A stretch of DNA of 64,000 nt. It comes from Pedobacter psychrophilus. Lineage in GTDB: Bacteria > Bacteroidota > Bacteroidia > Sphingobacteriales > Sphingobacteriaceae. The stretch spans positions 930,001-994,000 of the forward strand of contig NZ_LWHJ01000011.1 in the NCBI RefSeq assembly GCF_001652725.1. Direction: 5' to 3'. Shown here one piece after another: positions 55,626 to 64,000 of this stretch. Under the pieces are notes generated by a model. It was given only the letters and a program-made list of their open reading frames with translations, was not told the DNA's origin and ran no database searches. Within the stretch, counting starts at the first letter, position 1. Every line of letters starts with the position of its first letter. A program made the translations under genes and the position numbers.

Positions 55626-57066
55626 GCAACCAAGAGCTTGCAACGTTAATTGCCTCATCAAATTCTTTATTGGAGTTCTTAGTGATTACATCCGGTTCAA
55701 TTCCTTTTAAGTATTTTTTTTGATTACGGTCTGCAACTAAGGAGCAGGCTAAAACCAATGCAGAGCCATCAGAAAGTATAAAACTTACATTTCCTGTAGT
55801 ATAACTTCCAGTATGTTGCCCAAAAAGTTTAACATTCTTTTTTCCGATGAAAGAAATTGCCGTCATTTCTCCGCTACTGCTTGTTTTTGGGCTTATTAAA
55901 ACCGCTATTTTTTGTTGAGGTTTTTTAATCTGATAAGGATTTAAAGGTTTTGTAAGTGAAATATTTTTACCGTTACCTGCAATTCCATTTTCATAATACC
56001 ACCTACTGTTCATATTAAAGTCGGTATCTTTTTTAATAAAATACCCTAAAGTTCCCTCACCAATTAAAGGGCCTAAACCAGCAATCATAGGGAACATATT
56101 TCCTCCTGTATTATCTCTTAAATCTACAATCCAACCTTTAATTTTTTGCCGGGTATCTAAATCTTTAATTAGATTTTGAATGGTATCAATAAATAATTTG
56201 GAAATGCTATCATTAGTTGATGTAAAACCAGGTACATAAATATAGCCTATGTTATTGCCTAGTAATTTGGATTTTGGTTTTAGAGGTGTTGAGTTGGTTT
56301 TGGTATAATTTTGCGCTACGGTTTTGGTTTGTAGAAACGAATGATTGTCTCCTGCTTTTCTAAGCTGATCAATCATATAATTTGTTAATACATTTGCGTC
56401 ATTAACACTTTTAAGTCCTTTTGATAATTCTCTTATATTTTTGTCGATTCTTTTCCAATCTAAAAAATCGGTATAAATAGAATTGTTTTTAATGATGTTG
56501 TTAAAATCGGTAATAAACATTTTTATTTCAGGAGAATTAGAAGAGTCGGTTTCACTAGTGTATTCTAATTCCAATTTATCAAACCAAGCTGTTCCGTTTC
56601 CGCTTAAATAACCGCCTAAGACCAATTTGTTTACTGAAGAATCTGCCGTTACAGTTAAGATATACTTTTCCCAATTTGTATTTCCATTTATAAAAACATT
56701 TTGCATTTCAGAATTTTGAAAACCTATTCTTTTATCATTTTTATCCCAAACTTGGCACCATAATGCAGCATTACCTTTTAAGTTTTCTGTCTTTATATAG
56801 CAACTGATTTTAATAGTTTGTAGATGATTTACATCGATTAAAACTGATTGTGAAAAAGGAATATAATCTGTGGATGTAGTCTGTTGCCCAGTTATTTTTA
56901 ATGATTTAGATCCAGAATATTTTTCATTAGAATCCACTGAAAAAGAAAAATGATTGATTTCCCTTAAATTCCATGAGGAAAGATGATCCTCAAAACTTGA
57001 ATTTAGGATTTGAGAAAAACTTGTAAACGAGAAAAGCGTAAAAATAATGCAAAAGATAGATTTCAT
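55618..57066 (-). CDS. Secreted S41 family peptidase with jelly-roll domain
   Basis: About 482 residues from the ATG at 57066, which gives the signal peptide MKSIFCIIFTLFSFTSF-SQ; an in-frame ATG at 57105 would add an unlikely lysine-rich leader. Residues ~20-170 form a carbohydrate-binding-like beta-sandwich (NSSFEDHLSSWN, YSGSKSLKITG). The S41 core follows with IKGWIVDLRDNTGGNMFPM and ISPKTSSSGEMTAIS containing the nucleophilic serine. No PDZ domain is apparent. It should act in the periplasm or outside the cell. Confidence 0.87.
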   Translation of the reverse strand: MKSIFCIIFTLFSFTSFSQILNSSFEDHLSSWNLREINHFSFSVDSNEKYSGSKSLKITGQQTTSTDYIPFSQSVLIDVNHLQTIKISCYIKTENLKGNAALWCQVWDKNDKRIGFQNSEMQNVFINGNTNWEKYILTVTADSSVNKLVLGGYLSGNGTAWFDKLELEYTSETDSSNSPEIKMFITDFNNIIKNNSIYTDFLDWKRIDKNIRELSKGLKSVNDANVLTNYMIDQLRKAGDNHSFLQTKTVAQNYTKTNSTPLKPKSKLLGNNIGYIYVPGFTSTNDSISKLFIDTIQNLIKDLDTRQKIKGWIVDLRDNTGGNMFPMIAGLGPLIGEGTLGYFIKKDTDFNMNSRWYYENGIAGNGKNISLTKPLNPYQIKKPQQKIAVLISPKTSSSGEMTAISFIGKKNVKLFGQHTGSYTTGNVSFILSDGSALVLACSLVADRNQKKYLKGIEPDVITKNSNKEFDEAINVASSWLLN

Positions 57067-57144
57067 CTTCAATTTTTTTAAAGATAAAAAAATGAGACTT
57101 TCCAAATTTATTTTATCTGATAAGTCTCAAAATTTAAACAGGAA

Positions 57145-58824
57145 TTAAGCTAATTTCCTGTATTTAATCCTTTTAGGAGCAACATCTCCTAAACGTTTTT
57201 TGCGATTTTCTTCGTAATCAGAATAGTTTCCTTCAAAAAAATAAACTTGAGAATCGCCCTCAAAAGCTAAAATATGTGTACATATACGGTCTAAAAACCA
57301 TCTATCGTGAGAAATCACTACAGCACAACCTCCAAAATCTTCTAAAGCTTCTTCTAAAGCTCTTAAAGTATTTACATCGATATCATTTGTGGGCTCATCT
57401 AATAGCAAAACGTTACTTCCTTCTTTTAAAGTAATTGCTAAATGGACACGGTTTCTTTCTCCTCCAGATAAAACTCCCACTTTCTTTTGCTGATCTGCAC
57501 CGTTAAAATTAAAACGAGAAACGTAAGCTCTGGAATTTACAACTCGGTTTCCCAAAGGGATGTTTTCTAAACCGCCGGTCACGTTTTCCCAAACAGATTT
57601 ATCCGCATCTAAATCATCATGACTTTGGTCTACATAGCCCAATTTAACAGTTTCTCCCACTTTAAAAGTTCCATTATCTGGTTGATCTTGTCCAGTAATT
57701 AAGCGAAACAAAGTTGTTTTACCCGCACCATTAGGACCAATAATCCCAACAATTCCTGCTGGGGGTAATGAAAAATTTAAGTTATCAAACAAAACTTTGT
57801 CGCCAAAAGCTTTGGTTACATTGGTTGCTTCAATAACTACATTTCCTAAACGAGGGCCTGGAGGAATGAAAAGCTCTAATCTTTCTTCTCTTTCTTTTGT
57901 TTCTTCGGAAGCTAATTTTTCATAGTTGGATAAACGGGCTTTAGATTTTGCATGGCGAGCTTTTGGAGCCATTTTACTCCATTCTAATTCACGCTCTAAA
58001 GTTTTTTGACGCTTGCTTTCCGTTTTTTCTTCTTGTGCTAAGCGTTTTGCTTTTTGTTCTAACCAGCTGCTGTAATTTCCTTTCCATGGCAAACCTTCAC
58101 CACGGTCTAATTCTAAAATCCAACCCGCCACATTATCCAGGAAATACCTATCGTGGGTAACGGCGATAACCGTTCCTTCATATTGTTGTAAATGCTGTTC
58201 TAACCAATCAATAGATTCTGCATCCAAGTGATTGGTCGGTTCATCTAATAATAAAACGTCAGGTTTTTGAATTAATAAACGACAAAGTGCAACCCTTCTT
58301 CGTTCTCCTCCAGATAAAGTCGCGATTTTAGTATCTGGTTCCGGACAACGTAAAGCATCCATTGCTCTTTCTAATTTGGTATCTAATCCCCAGCCGTCAA
58401 CTGCATCAATTTGGTCTTGTAATTCTCCTTGACGGTTCATTAACTTCTCCATTTTGTCGCCGTTCTCATAATATTCTGGCAATCCAAATTTTTCATTAAT
58501 TGCTTCATATTCTGCTAAAATATCGGTAACGGATTTTGCGCCTTCCTCAACTATTTCTTTTACTGTTTTTTCTGGGTCTAATTGTGGGTCTTGCGCTAAA
58601 TAACCAACTGTAAAACCTGGAGCAAAAACCACCTCACCTTGATAAGCTTTATCTAAACCAGCAATAATTTTTAAAACCGAAGATTTTCCCGAACCATTTA
58701 ATCCGATTACCCCAATTTTAGCTCCGTAAAAAAAGGAGAGGTAAATATTTTTTAAAACCTGTTTTTGTGGTGGATAAACTTTGTTTACACCAGCCATAGA
58801 AAAGATTATTTTTTCGTCTGCCAT
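57145..58824 (-). CDS. ettA: ABC-F translational throttle protein EttA
   Basis: 559 residues with two ABC domains and no transmembrane segment: Walker A motifs GLNGSGKSS and GPNGAGKTT, signatures LSGGERRRVALC and LSGGERNRVHLA, and Walker B with LLLDEPTNHLD and LLLDEPTNDID. The linker with SKARLSNYEKL and the short arm insertion place it in the EttA group rather than Uup or YbiT. EttA binds the ribosomal E site and regulates entry into elongation according to the ATP/ADP ratio. Confidence 0.96.
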   Translation of the reverse strand: MADEKIIFSMAGVNKVYPPQKQVLKNIYLSFFYGAKIGVIGLNGSGKSSVLKIIAGLDKAYQGEVVFAPGFTVGYLAQDPQLDPEKTVKEIVEEGAKSVTDILAEYEAINEKFGLPEYYENGDKMEKLMNRQGELQDQIDAVDGWGLDTKLERAMDALRCPEPDTKIATLSGGERRRVALCRLLIQKPDVLLLDEPTNHLDAESIDWLEQHLQQYEGTVIAVTHDRYFLDNVAGWILELDRGEGLPWKGNYSSWLEQKAKRLAQEEKTESKRQKTLERELEWSKMAPKARHAKSKARLSNYEKLASEETKEREERLELFIPPGPRLGNVVIEATNVTKAFGDKVLFDNLNFSLPPAGIVGIIGPNGAGKTTLFRLITGQDQPDNGTFKVGETVKLGYVDQSHDDLDADKSVWENVTGGLENIPLGNRVVNSRAYVSRFNFNGADQQKKVGVLSGGERNRVHLAITLKEGSNVLLLDEPTNDIDVNTLRALEEALEDFGGCAVVISHDRWFLDRICTHILAFEGDSQVYFFEGNYSDYEENRKKRLGDVAPKRIKYRKLA

Positions 58825-58901
58825 GTTAAATTTTTAATAATTGCAAATATGATAAAATCGATTAGGATTGATAGGGTTAATAAATAGGTGATAACATTTA
58901 C

Positions 58902-59756
58902 CTAGTAAGTATTCGTCATACTACTATCTACACAGATTATAAAATCGGCTTTGCCAATGTTTTCTTTAGCTAAGCTGGAAATATTATCTTGAGATACTGT
59001 TGATAAGGTAGCATATTTTAAATCAGCATTTTCCTGTTTTAAATACCATAAAATTCCTTCAAAATCATCAGAGTGATAAGCACCATTAAAATGAAGGAAT
59101 ATATTATCTGGCTTATAATTAGCCAAAATAAAATGAGCCATTGTTGCATCTTTAATGGCTTGAGCTTTTACTAATAATTCACTTCCGTGGCCACCCATCA
59201 TCTTTAAAATATTTTGATAAGTAGGTAAATTAGGTTCAAATTTAATTGGGAGTGGAGCAATCCAACTTTTTTCTTCTGATGTTAAAGAATCTAATGATAT
59301 AAAATCCTTTTTGAAAACTAAACTTGCGTATTTTCTTGGAATGTTTGTAGCAATAAAATTTAAGTTTCTTTCTTTAGCAAATTCAACTAAAGGACTATAA
59401 TCGGTATCATAATTTGGCCAAAGGCGAGTATCTTGAGTGAAGGTTTTATTATCGATTTTACCAGAAACATAATTATTTAAAGGTGATTGATTATCCGCTT
59501 CAAACATTTCTGCGCCCAAGGTTAATGTTTTATTTTGAGATAAGTCTTTAGCTAAATTAAACTCTAACCAATGCGAGATTGGGTTATTATGTATTTCACC
59601 GAACAGCACCACATTTTGTTGAGCTAAGGTTTTTATCATTTTACCATAGCTTACTTTTTTACCGTCTTTGTTGTAAATGATATAAGCTGGTTTATCCTGA
59701 CTGTAACTAAAAGAAAAAGTCGTTACAAAAATCAGGAAAGCAATAATTTTTTTCAT
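58902..59756 (-). CDS. ChaN family haem-binding-like protein
   Basis: 284 residues with a type I signal peptide (FSFSYS-Q); unlike E. coli ChaN there is no lipobox cysteine. The conserved motifs are VVLFGEIHNNPISHWLEF, LGAEMFEADNQ and HFNGAYHSDDFEG near the C-terminus. ChaN binds cofacial haem pairs and is iron-regulated in E. coli. The start codon directly follows the stop of the DUF1456 gene, so the two are one transcript. Confidence 0.87.
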   Translation of the reverse strand: MKKIIAFLIFVTTFSFSYSQDKPAYIIYNKDGKKVSYGKMIKTLAQQNVVLFGEIHNNPISHWLEFNLAKDLSQNKTLTLGAEMFEADNQSPLNNYVSGKIDNKTFTQDTRLWPNYDTDYSPLVEFAKERNLNFIATNIPRKYASLVFKKDFISLDSLTSEEKSWIAPLPIKFEPNLPTYQNILKMMGGHGSELLVKAQAIKDATMAHFILANYKPDNIFLHFNGAYHSDDFEGILWYLKQENADLKYATLSTVSQDNISSLAKENIGKADFIICVDSSMTNTY

Positions 59757-60227
59757 TTATTCTGGATTTTCAGGATGATATTTTAATTGTAAGCCATGGA
59801 TAAAGTTTCTCAAAATTTGATCTTTACATGGACGATATTGGTTTTGCTCTGGATTTCTAAAAAAAGCACTCAATTCTGTTTTTGTCAACCTAAAATTAAC
59901 TAAATCTAAAATTTCTAAAATATCGTCATCTTTTAAACTAAGGGCAATTTTAAGCTTTTTGAATATGATATTGTTATTTAGATTCTTTTCTGGCTTTGGT
60001 TGCTCTCCTTCTTTTTTGCCTCTATTTAAATTGATTAATCCATTTAAAAAAATTGCGAAATTAATGTCATGTAGAGATTTATATTCTGGATCATCATCTT
60101 TTTTAAGCCAATTGCTAATCTCTGCTCTTGAAAAATCTTGATCTGCAGCGGCAAAAATGGCAATCATTTTATCATCGCTATAATTGAAAGTGTATCTTAA
60201 CCGTCTTATAATGTCATTATTGGTCAT
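59757..60227 (-). CDS. DUF1456 (YehS) family protein
   Basis: 156 residues composed of two DUF1456 repeats: NNDIIRRLRYTFNYSDDKMI with AEISNWLKKDDDPEY, and NNIIFKKLKIALSLKDDDI with TKTELSAFFRNPEQNQYRPC. It ends in LRNFIHGLQLKYHP, the typical finish. There is no known biochemical activity. It lies directly before the ChaN-like gene with no gap. It is divergent from aconitase across a spacer holding a REP-like element. Confidence 0.88.
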   Translation of the reverse strand: MTNNDIIRRLRYTFNYSDDKMIAIFAAADQDFSRAEISNWLKKDDDPEYKSLHDINFAIFLNGLINLNRGKKEGEQPKPEKNLNNNIIFKKLKIALSLKDDDILEILDLVNFRLTKTELSAFFRNPEQNQYRPCKDQILRNFIHGLQLKYHPENPE

Positions 60228-60644
60228 GCTGCAAATATATTGATTTTTGGCAAGGCAACTAAGCTAAAGGCAAAAAGCTTAAAGTCAAAGGCCTAAAATA
60301 AATGTGTTTGAAAATTTCCATTTTTTAGGTTGCGTTAGGGATTGAAACGGCAGCTCCCGATTTTTCATCGGGACTATAGTGGAAAGCCCGACCCATCCGC
60401 TAGCTAGCGGATGGGAAACGCCCAAATAATATTGAATATTGATTTAATATTAATCAAATCCAGATTAAGAAAATTCTAACAAAGCCCTACTAAAACTAGA
60501 TTTTATTAAGTTAAATTAATTTCGACTTCTAATTAAAAACCCTCAAATGAAAATACTTTACACTAATTTAATGGAGTAGAAGTCATTTTTTACTAAATTA
60601 GCAACTCATAAAATTTCGTACACCAAAATAAAATCAATACAATA
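60228..60644. other. 417-bp spacer without gene
   Basis: It holds the second REP-like palindromic element (60332-60426) and, near the aconitase gene, an inverted repeat GACTTCTA (60524-60531)/TAGAAGTC (60577-60584) followed by a T run. Confidence 0.7.
60332..60426. repeat. REP-like palindromic element, copy 2
   Basis: It opens GCGTTAGGGATTGAAACG and closes GAAACGCCCAAA like copy 1 at 41225. Inside are two hairpins: CCCGAT/ATCGGG (60356-60361 and 60367-60372) and a perfect 24-bp palindrome at 60392-60415 centred on TAGCTA. Confidence 0.65.
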
Positions 60645-62912
60645 ATGGCATTTGATTTAGACATGATTAAAAAGGTTTATGCAGGCTTTGGTAACAAAGT
60701 TGATGCTGCCCGTAAAGCGGTTGGTAAACCATTAACATTAACAGAAAAAATTCTTTACGCCCATATTTGGGATGAGGAAGCAAACCAAGCTTATAAAAGA
60801 GGAGTTGATTACGTGGATTTTGCACCTGACCGTGTGGCTATGCAGGATGCTACCGCTCAAATGGCACTTTTGCAATTTATGCAAGCTGGTCGCCCAAAAG
60901 TTGCGGTGCCTTCTACAGCGCATTGTGACCACTTAATACAAGCAAAAGTTGGGGCAGAAACAGATTTAGAAAAAGCGAACACAGAAAGTAAAGAAGTTTT
61001 TGATTTCTTGGGTTCTGTATCTAATAAATATGGTATTGGTTTTTGGAAACCGGGTGCAGGAATTATACACCAAGTGGTGTTAGAAAATTATGCTTTCCCT
61101 GGCGGGATGATGATTGGTACAGATTCACATACAGTAAATGCTGGTGGTTTAGGAATGCTAGCAATTGGTGTTGGCGGTGCCGATGCATGTGATGTAATGG
61201 CTGGTTTACCTTGGGAGCTTAAATTCCCTAAACTAATTGGAGTAAAATTGACCGGTAAACTTTCTGGTTGGACAGCTCCAAAAGATGTGATATTAAAAGT
61301 TGCAGGAATTTTAACTGTAAAAGGTGGAACTGGTGCAATTGTAGAATATTTTGGGGAAGGTGCAACTTCAATGTCTTGTACTGGAAAAGGAACTATTTGT
61401 AATATGGGTGCCGAAATTGGAGCCACTACTTCTACTTTCGGTTATGATGAATCGATGGAGCGTTACTTACGTTCTACGGATAGAAATGATGTAGCTGATG
61501 AGGCTAATAAAATAAAAGAGCATTTAACTGCTGATGCAGAAGTTTATGCAAACCCAGAACAATACTTTGATGAGGTAATTACTATTGATTTATCCACTTT
61601 AGAACCACATTTAAACGGACCTTTTACGCCAGATTTGGCAACTCCAGTTTCTGAAATGAAAGAAGCTGCTGCAAAACATGATTGGCCATTAACTGTAGAA
61701 TGGGGTTTAATTGGTTCATGTACCAATTCATCATACGAAGATTTATCAAGAGCAGCATCCATTGCGCAACAAGCAATTGATAAAGGTTTAGGAACAAAAT
61801 CTTCTTTTGGAATTAATCCAGGATCTGAACAAGTACGCTATACTGCAGACAGAGATGGATTAATTGGTGTATTTGAAAAATTGAACGCAACTATTTTCAC
61901 CAATGCTTGCGGACCTTGTATCGGAATGTGGGATAGAGTAGGAGCAGAGAAGCAAGAAAGAAATACAATTGTACACTCTTTCAATAGAAACTTTGCTAAA
62001 AGAGCAGATGGAAATCCAAATACTTGTGCTTTTGTAGCATCGCCAGAAATGGTAGCAGCTATCGCGATTTCTGGTCGTTTAGATTTTAATCCTTTAACAG
62101 ATACTTTAACAAACGATAAAGGCGAACAAATAAAATTAGATGCACCAGTTGGCGATGAATTGCCAGCAAAAGGTTTTGCCGTTGGGGATAATGGCTATCA
62201 AGCTCCTGCCGAAGATGGTTCTGGAGTACAAGTTGTTGTTTCTCCAACTTCTCATCGTTTGCAATTATTAGAGCCATTTGCAGCTTGGGAAGGTACAGAT
62301 TTAAAAGGTTTAAAATTATTGATTAAAGCTAAAGGCAAATGTACAACCGACCATATTTCTATGGCTGGGCCTTGGTTAAAATTCCGTGGACACTTAGATA
62401 ATATTTCTAATAATATGTTGATTGGAGCAATCAATTTTTATAACGAAAAAACTGATAACGTAAAAAATCAATTAACTGGCGAATACGGTCCAGTACCACA
62501 AACTCAGCGTGATTATAAGGCCGCAGGAATTGGTTCTATTGTAGTTGGTGATGAAAATTATGGAGAAGGTTCTTCTAGGGAACATGCAGCTATGGAACCT
62601 CGTTTCTTAGGAGTGAGAGCTGTATTGGTAAAATCATTCGCTCGTATTCACGAAACAAATTTGAAGAAACAAGGGATGTTAGGATTGACTTTCTCGAATG
62701 CTGATGATTATAATAAAATTTTAGAAGACGATGCTATTGATATTATTGGCTTAACGGAATTTACACCTAATAAACCTTTAACAATTGTTTTAAATCATAA
62801 AGATGGAAGTACTGATTCTTTTGAAGTAAATCATACTTATAATGCACAACAAATAGAATGGTTTAAAGCAGGTGCTGCTTTAAATATTATTCGTAGAAAT
62901 ATAGTTGCTTAA
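60645..62912 (+). CDS. acn: Aconitate hydratase (mitochondrial-type)
   Basis: 755 residues. The 4Fe-4S ligands are Cys359 in [10 protein letters not shown] and Cys422 and Cys425 in ACGPCIG. The substrate-binding loops [11 protein letters not shown] and, in the swivel domain, [14 protein letters not shown] are intact. Its length and sequence fit the mitochondrial-type AcnA-like group found in Bacteroidota. It isomerises citrate to isocitrate in the TCA cycle. It is a single-gene unit with a strong terminator behind it. Confidence 0.96.
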   Translation: MAFDLDMIKKVYAGFGNKVDAARKAVGKPLTLTEKILYAHIWDEEANQAYKRGVDYVDFAPDRVAMQDATAQMALLQFMQAGRPKVAVPSTAHCDHLIQAKVGAETDLEKANTESKEVFDFLGSVSNKYGIGFWKPGAGIIHQVVLENYAFPGGMMIGTDSHTVNAGGLGMLAIGVGGADACDVMAGLPWELKFPKLIGVKLTGKLSGWTAPKDVILKVAGILTVKGGTGAIVEYFGEGATSMSCTGKGTICNMGAEIGATTSTFGYDESMERYLRSTDRNDVADEANKIKEHLTADAEVYANPEQYFDEVITIDLSTLEPHLNGPFTPDLATPVSEMKEAAAKHDWPLTVEWGLIGSCTNSSYEDLSRAASIAQQAIDKGLGTKSSFGINPGSEQVRYTADRDGLIGVFEKLNATIFTNACGPCIGMWDRVGAEKQERNTIVHSFNRNFAKRADGNPNTCAFVASPEMVAAIAISGRLDFNPLTDTLTNDKGEQIKLDAPVGDELPAKGFAVGDNGYQAPAEDGSGVQVVVSPTSHRLQLLEPFAAWEGTDLKGLKLLIKAKGKCTTDHISMAGPWLKFRGHLDNISNNMLIGAINFYNEKTDNVKNQLTGEYGPVPQTQRDYKAAGIGSIVVGDENYGEGSSREHAAMEPRFLGVRAVLVKSFARIHETNLKKQGMLGLTFSNADDYNKILEDDAIDIIGLTEFTPNKPLTIVLNHKDGSTDSFEVNHTYNAQQIEWFKAGAALNIIRRNIVA

Positions 62913-62933
62913 AAGCTTAAAGCTATAAAAAGC

Positions 62934-62969
62934 AAAAACCTTCTTGCGATGAGCAAGAAGGTTTTTTTA
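62934..62969. terminator. Strong bidirectional terminator after aconitase
   Basis: AAAAACCTTCTTGC (62934-62947) pairs perfectly with GCAAGAAGGTTTTT (62953-62966) across a 5-nt loop. T runs follow in both directions, between convergent aconitase and lipoprotein genes. Confidence 0.9.
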
Positions 62970-62983
62970 TGAATAATAAAATT

Positions 62984-63385
62984 TTATTGTTGAGATGGGA
63001 TGAGCACTAATTTTGCTGAAACGCTACCTGGAGGAGTGATGGTTCCTGTACCGTTTGAGCTTTGAATTCGTAACCTTACTAATGAGTTATCTACATTATA
63101 AGAATAAGATATTCCATCGAAAGTTTGAGGCACAGCTTCATATAAATTGTTTCCAAATGAAACAAAGGCTAAAATCCCATCATACTGGTTTTGATAGATA
63201 TCTCCAGTTTGGAAAGTTAAATCAGCGGTATAAGTTTTTCCACCATCGGTAGTTTTCCAAGTGTTTGCCGCAATGGTATAAAAAACAGTTTGGTTTGGAG
63301 TAGTGTAATATTCTTCGGTAACTTTTCTGCAGGCAGTAACCCCAATAATGGATAGCCCCAAAAATAAAAATAATAGCTTTTTCAT
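62984..63385 (-). CDS. Small secreted lipoprotein of unknown function
   Basis: 133 residues with a type II signal peptide ending in the lipobox VTAC, so Cys19 is probably lipidated. The mature part appears beta-rich (FYTIAANTWKTTDGGKTYTADL, then YNVDNSLVRLRIQSSNG) and resembles small Bacteroidota surface or periplasmic lipoproteins, but no family could be named. It converges on aconitase across the shared terminator. Confidence 0.75.
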   Translation of the reverse strand: MKKLLFLFLGLSIIGVTACRKVTEEYYTTPNQTVFYTIAANTWKTTDGGKTYTADLTFQTGDIYQNQYDGILAFVSFGNNLYEAVPQTFDGISYSYNVDNSLVRLRIQSSNGTGTITPPGSVSAKLVLIPSQQ

Positions 63386-63527
63386 ATTGATTGTTTTAAA
63401 TGTTTAATTGAATTAATAATAATAATGCCACTAAATAGTAGACGATGATAAGACTTCTTTGGTTGCAGAGAGTTTAGTGGAAAATGAAAAATAACTTTTT
63501 TGAACATAAAAATTTATTAAAACAATT

Positions 63528-63613
63528 ATGTCGAAGAAAGGAGACGTCCCACATATAGGTTTTGGATTAAATGGCAACTCGCTAATGAGATATCTCGTTG
63601 CATCTACATGACG
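63528..63613. repeat. Dispersed palindromic repeat, copy 2
   Basis: It shares ATGTCGA near the left end, GGAGAC just inside it, and ACATGACG at the right end with the element at 19257-19350. The inner sequence is strongly diverged. GAGATATCTC near 63588 forms a further small palindrome. Confidence 0.5.
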
Positions 63614-63667
63614 GAACGAAGAAAATTCTAACCTAAGACTTCAATTTTATTTTCAAATTGATTCCAT

Positions 63668-63700
63668 AAAAAAAGCATCCGCCAAATGACAGATGCTTTT
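63668..63700 (-). terminator. Intrinsic terminator of the clpC-like gene
   Basis: Arms AAAAGCATC (63671-63679) and GATGCTTTT (63692-63700) with a 12-nt loop. On the minus strand a run of seven T follows (complement of 63668-63674). Confidence 0.8.
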
Positions 63701-63724
63701 AAGTAGATTTAGGAAATCTGAAAA

Positions 63725-64000
63725 TTATTCTCCGCCTTCTTTCTCTTCTTCTTTTTTCTTCTTTTTCTTTGAAACCTTACCGATAATTATAATCTCTTGT
63801 TTTTCTTTATCGAAACCAACTTCCATTACATCACCTTCAGATAACTCACCTTTTAGAATTTCTTCCGCAATCGGATCTTCCAGGTATTTTTGAATAGCTC
63901 TTTTTAATGGTCTTGCACCAAAAGCACTATCAAAACCTTTATCAGCGATGTATTCTTTAGCTTCATCAGTTAATTTAATTTCATAACCCAAGGCACTCAC
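63725..64000 (-). CDS. clpC: ClpC-type AAA+ unfoldase, C-terminal end only
   Basis: The frame is open to the right edge of the window, so only the last ~91 residues are seen. They form the end of the second AAA+ domain and the D2-small domain: AKEYIADKGFDSAFGARPLKRAIQ and EDPIAEEILKGEL are standard for ClpA/ClpB/ClpC proteins. The tail after KVS is a Lys run followed by a Glu-rich stretch ending EGGE, an extension found in Bacteroidota ClpC. The rest of the gene lies outside the window, so the ClpC assignment over ClpB is likely but not certain. Confidence 0.82.
   Translation of the reverse strand: MSALGYEIKLTDEAKEYIADKGFDSAFGARPLKRAIQKYLEDPIAEEILKGELSEGDVMEVGFDKEKQEIIIIGKVSKKKKKKEEEKEGGE

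Larger units (their letters stand above)
63386..63724. other. 339-bp spacer without gene
   Basis: It contains the second dispersed repeat (63528-63613) and the clpC terminator (63668-63700). No coding frame is credible. Confidence 0.65.

Overview
The window is a piece of a Bacteroidota chromosome, most likely a soil or freshwater member of the Sphingobacteriaceae (Pedobacter-like). This is inferred from the low G+C content, promoters of the TAnnTTTG type with poor Shine-Dalgarno sequences, and family content: GLPGLI protein, BlaI/M56 pair, tricorn-like S41 peptidase, CheB-CheR-PAS-kinase fusion, IcmF and a TonB-dependent receptor. No phylogeny could be run. I saw no rRNA, tRNA, CRISPR array, insertion sequence or phage gene. 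Both edges cut genes: an L,D-transpeptidase on the left and the C-terminus of a ClpC-type unfoldase on the right.

Layout. 0-15.4 kb: cell-wall transpeptidase; a three-gene ABC exporter; an OsmC/DUF2892 pair facing a DUF2892-rhodanese-Crp/Fnr set across an 18-bp palindrome; a helical protein plus a PEEIP-type P-type ATPase; then two related sensor kinases, the second fused to CheB and CheR. 15.4-29 kb: acetyltransferase, tricorn-like protease, acyl-CoA carboxylase beta subunit, a SulP transporter with beta carbonic anhydrase, LpxR-type lipid A deacylase, Lon, and two small secreted proteins. 29-33.7 kb is accessory in character: single unrelated genes, mostly on the minus strand, separated by hairpin-rich spacers with attC-like ends, with an Ohr/VOC/HxlR oxidative-stress set in the middle and a broken copy of a DUF4174 gene at the far end. 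33.7-40.4 kb: a frameshifted TonB-dependent receptor, a divergent MarR-like regulator with a paired operator, and isobutyryl-CoA mutase IcmF. 40.5-51 kb: GLPGLI/outer-membrane-protein operon converging on a BlaI/BlaR1-like pair, then topA and its small downstream genes. 51-64 kb: M28 peptidase, TIGR02757 protein, YghZ-like reductase, HipBA, S41 peptidase, EttA, ChaN-like, DUF1456, aconitase, small lipoprotein, ClpC end.

How genes may work together. The 4.5-6.8 kb cluster looks like the two halves of E. coli YgaP (rhodanese and DUF2892) as separate genes next to a cysteine-bearing Crp/Fnr regulator, with a matching operator about 43 bp upstream of a predicted start site. The 41.4-46.9 kb block is tied together by a 19-bp operator-like sequence found in front of both the GLPGLI operon and blaI. 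HipBA has four copies of one 8-bp motif around its promoter. Two families of dispersed palindromic repeats occur in intergenic spacers. Functional calls rest on motif reading only; no database search was possible.
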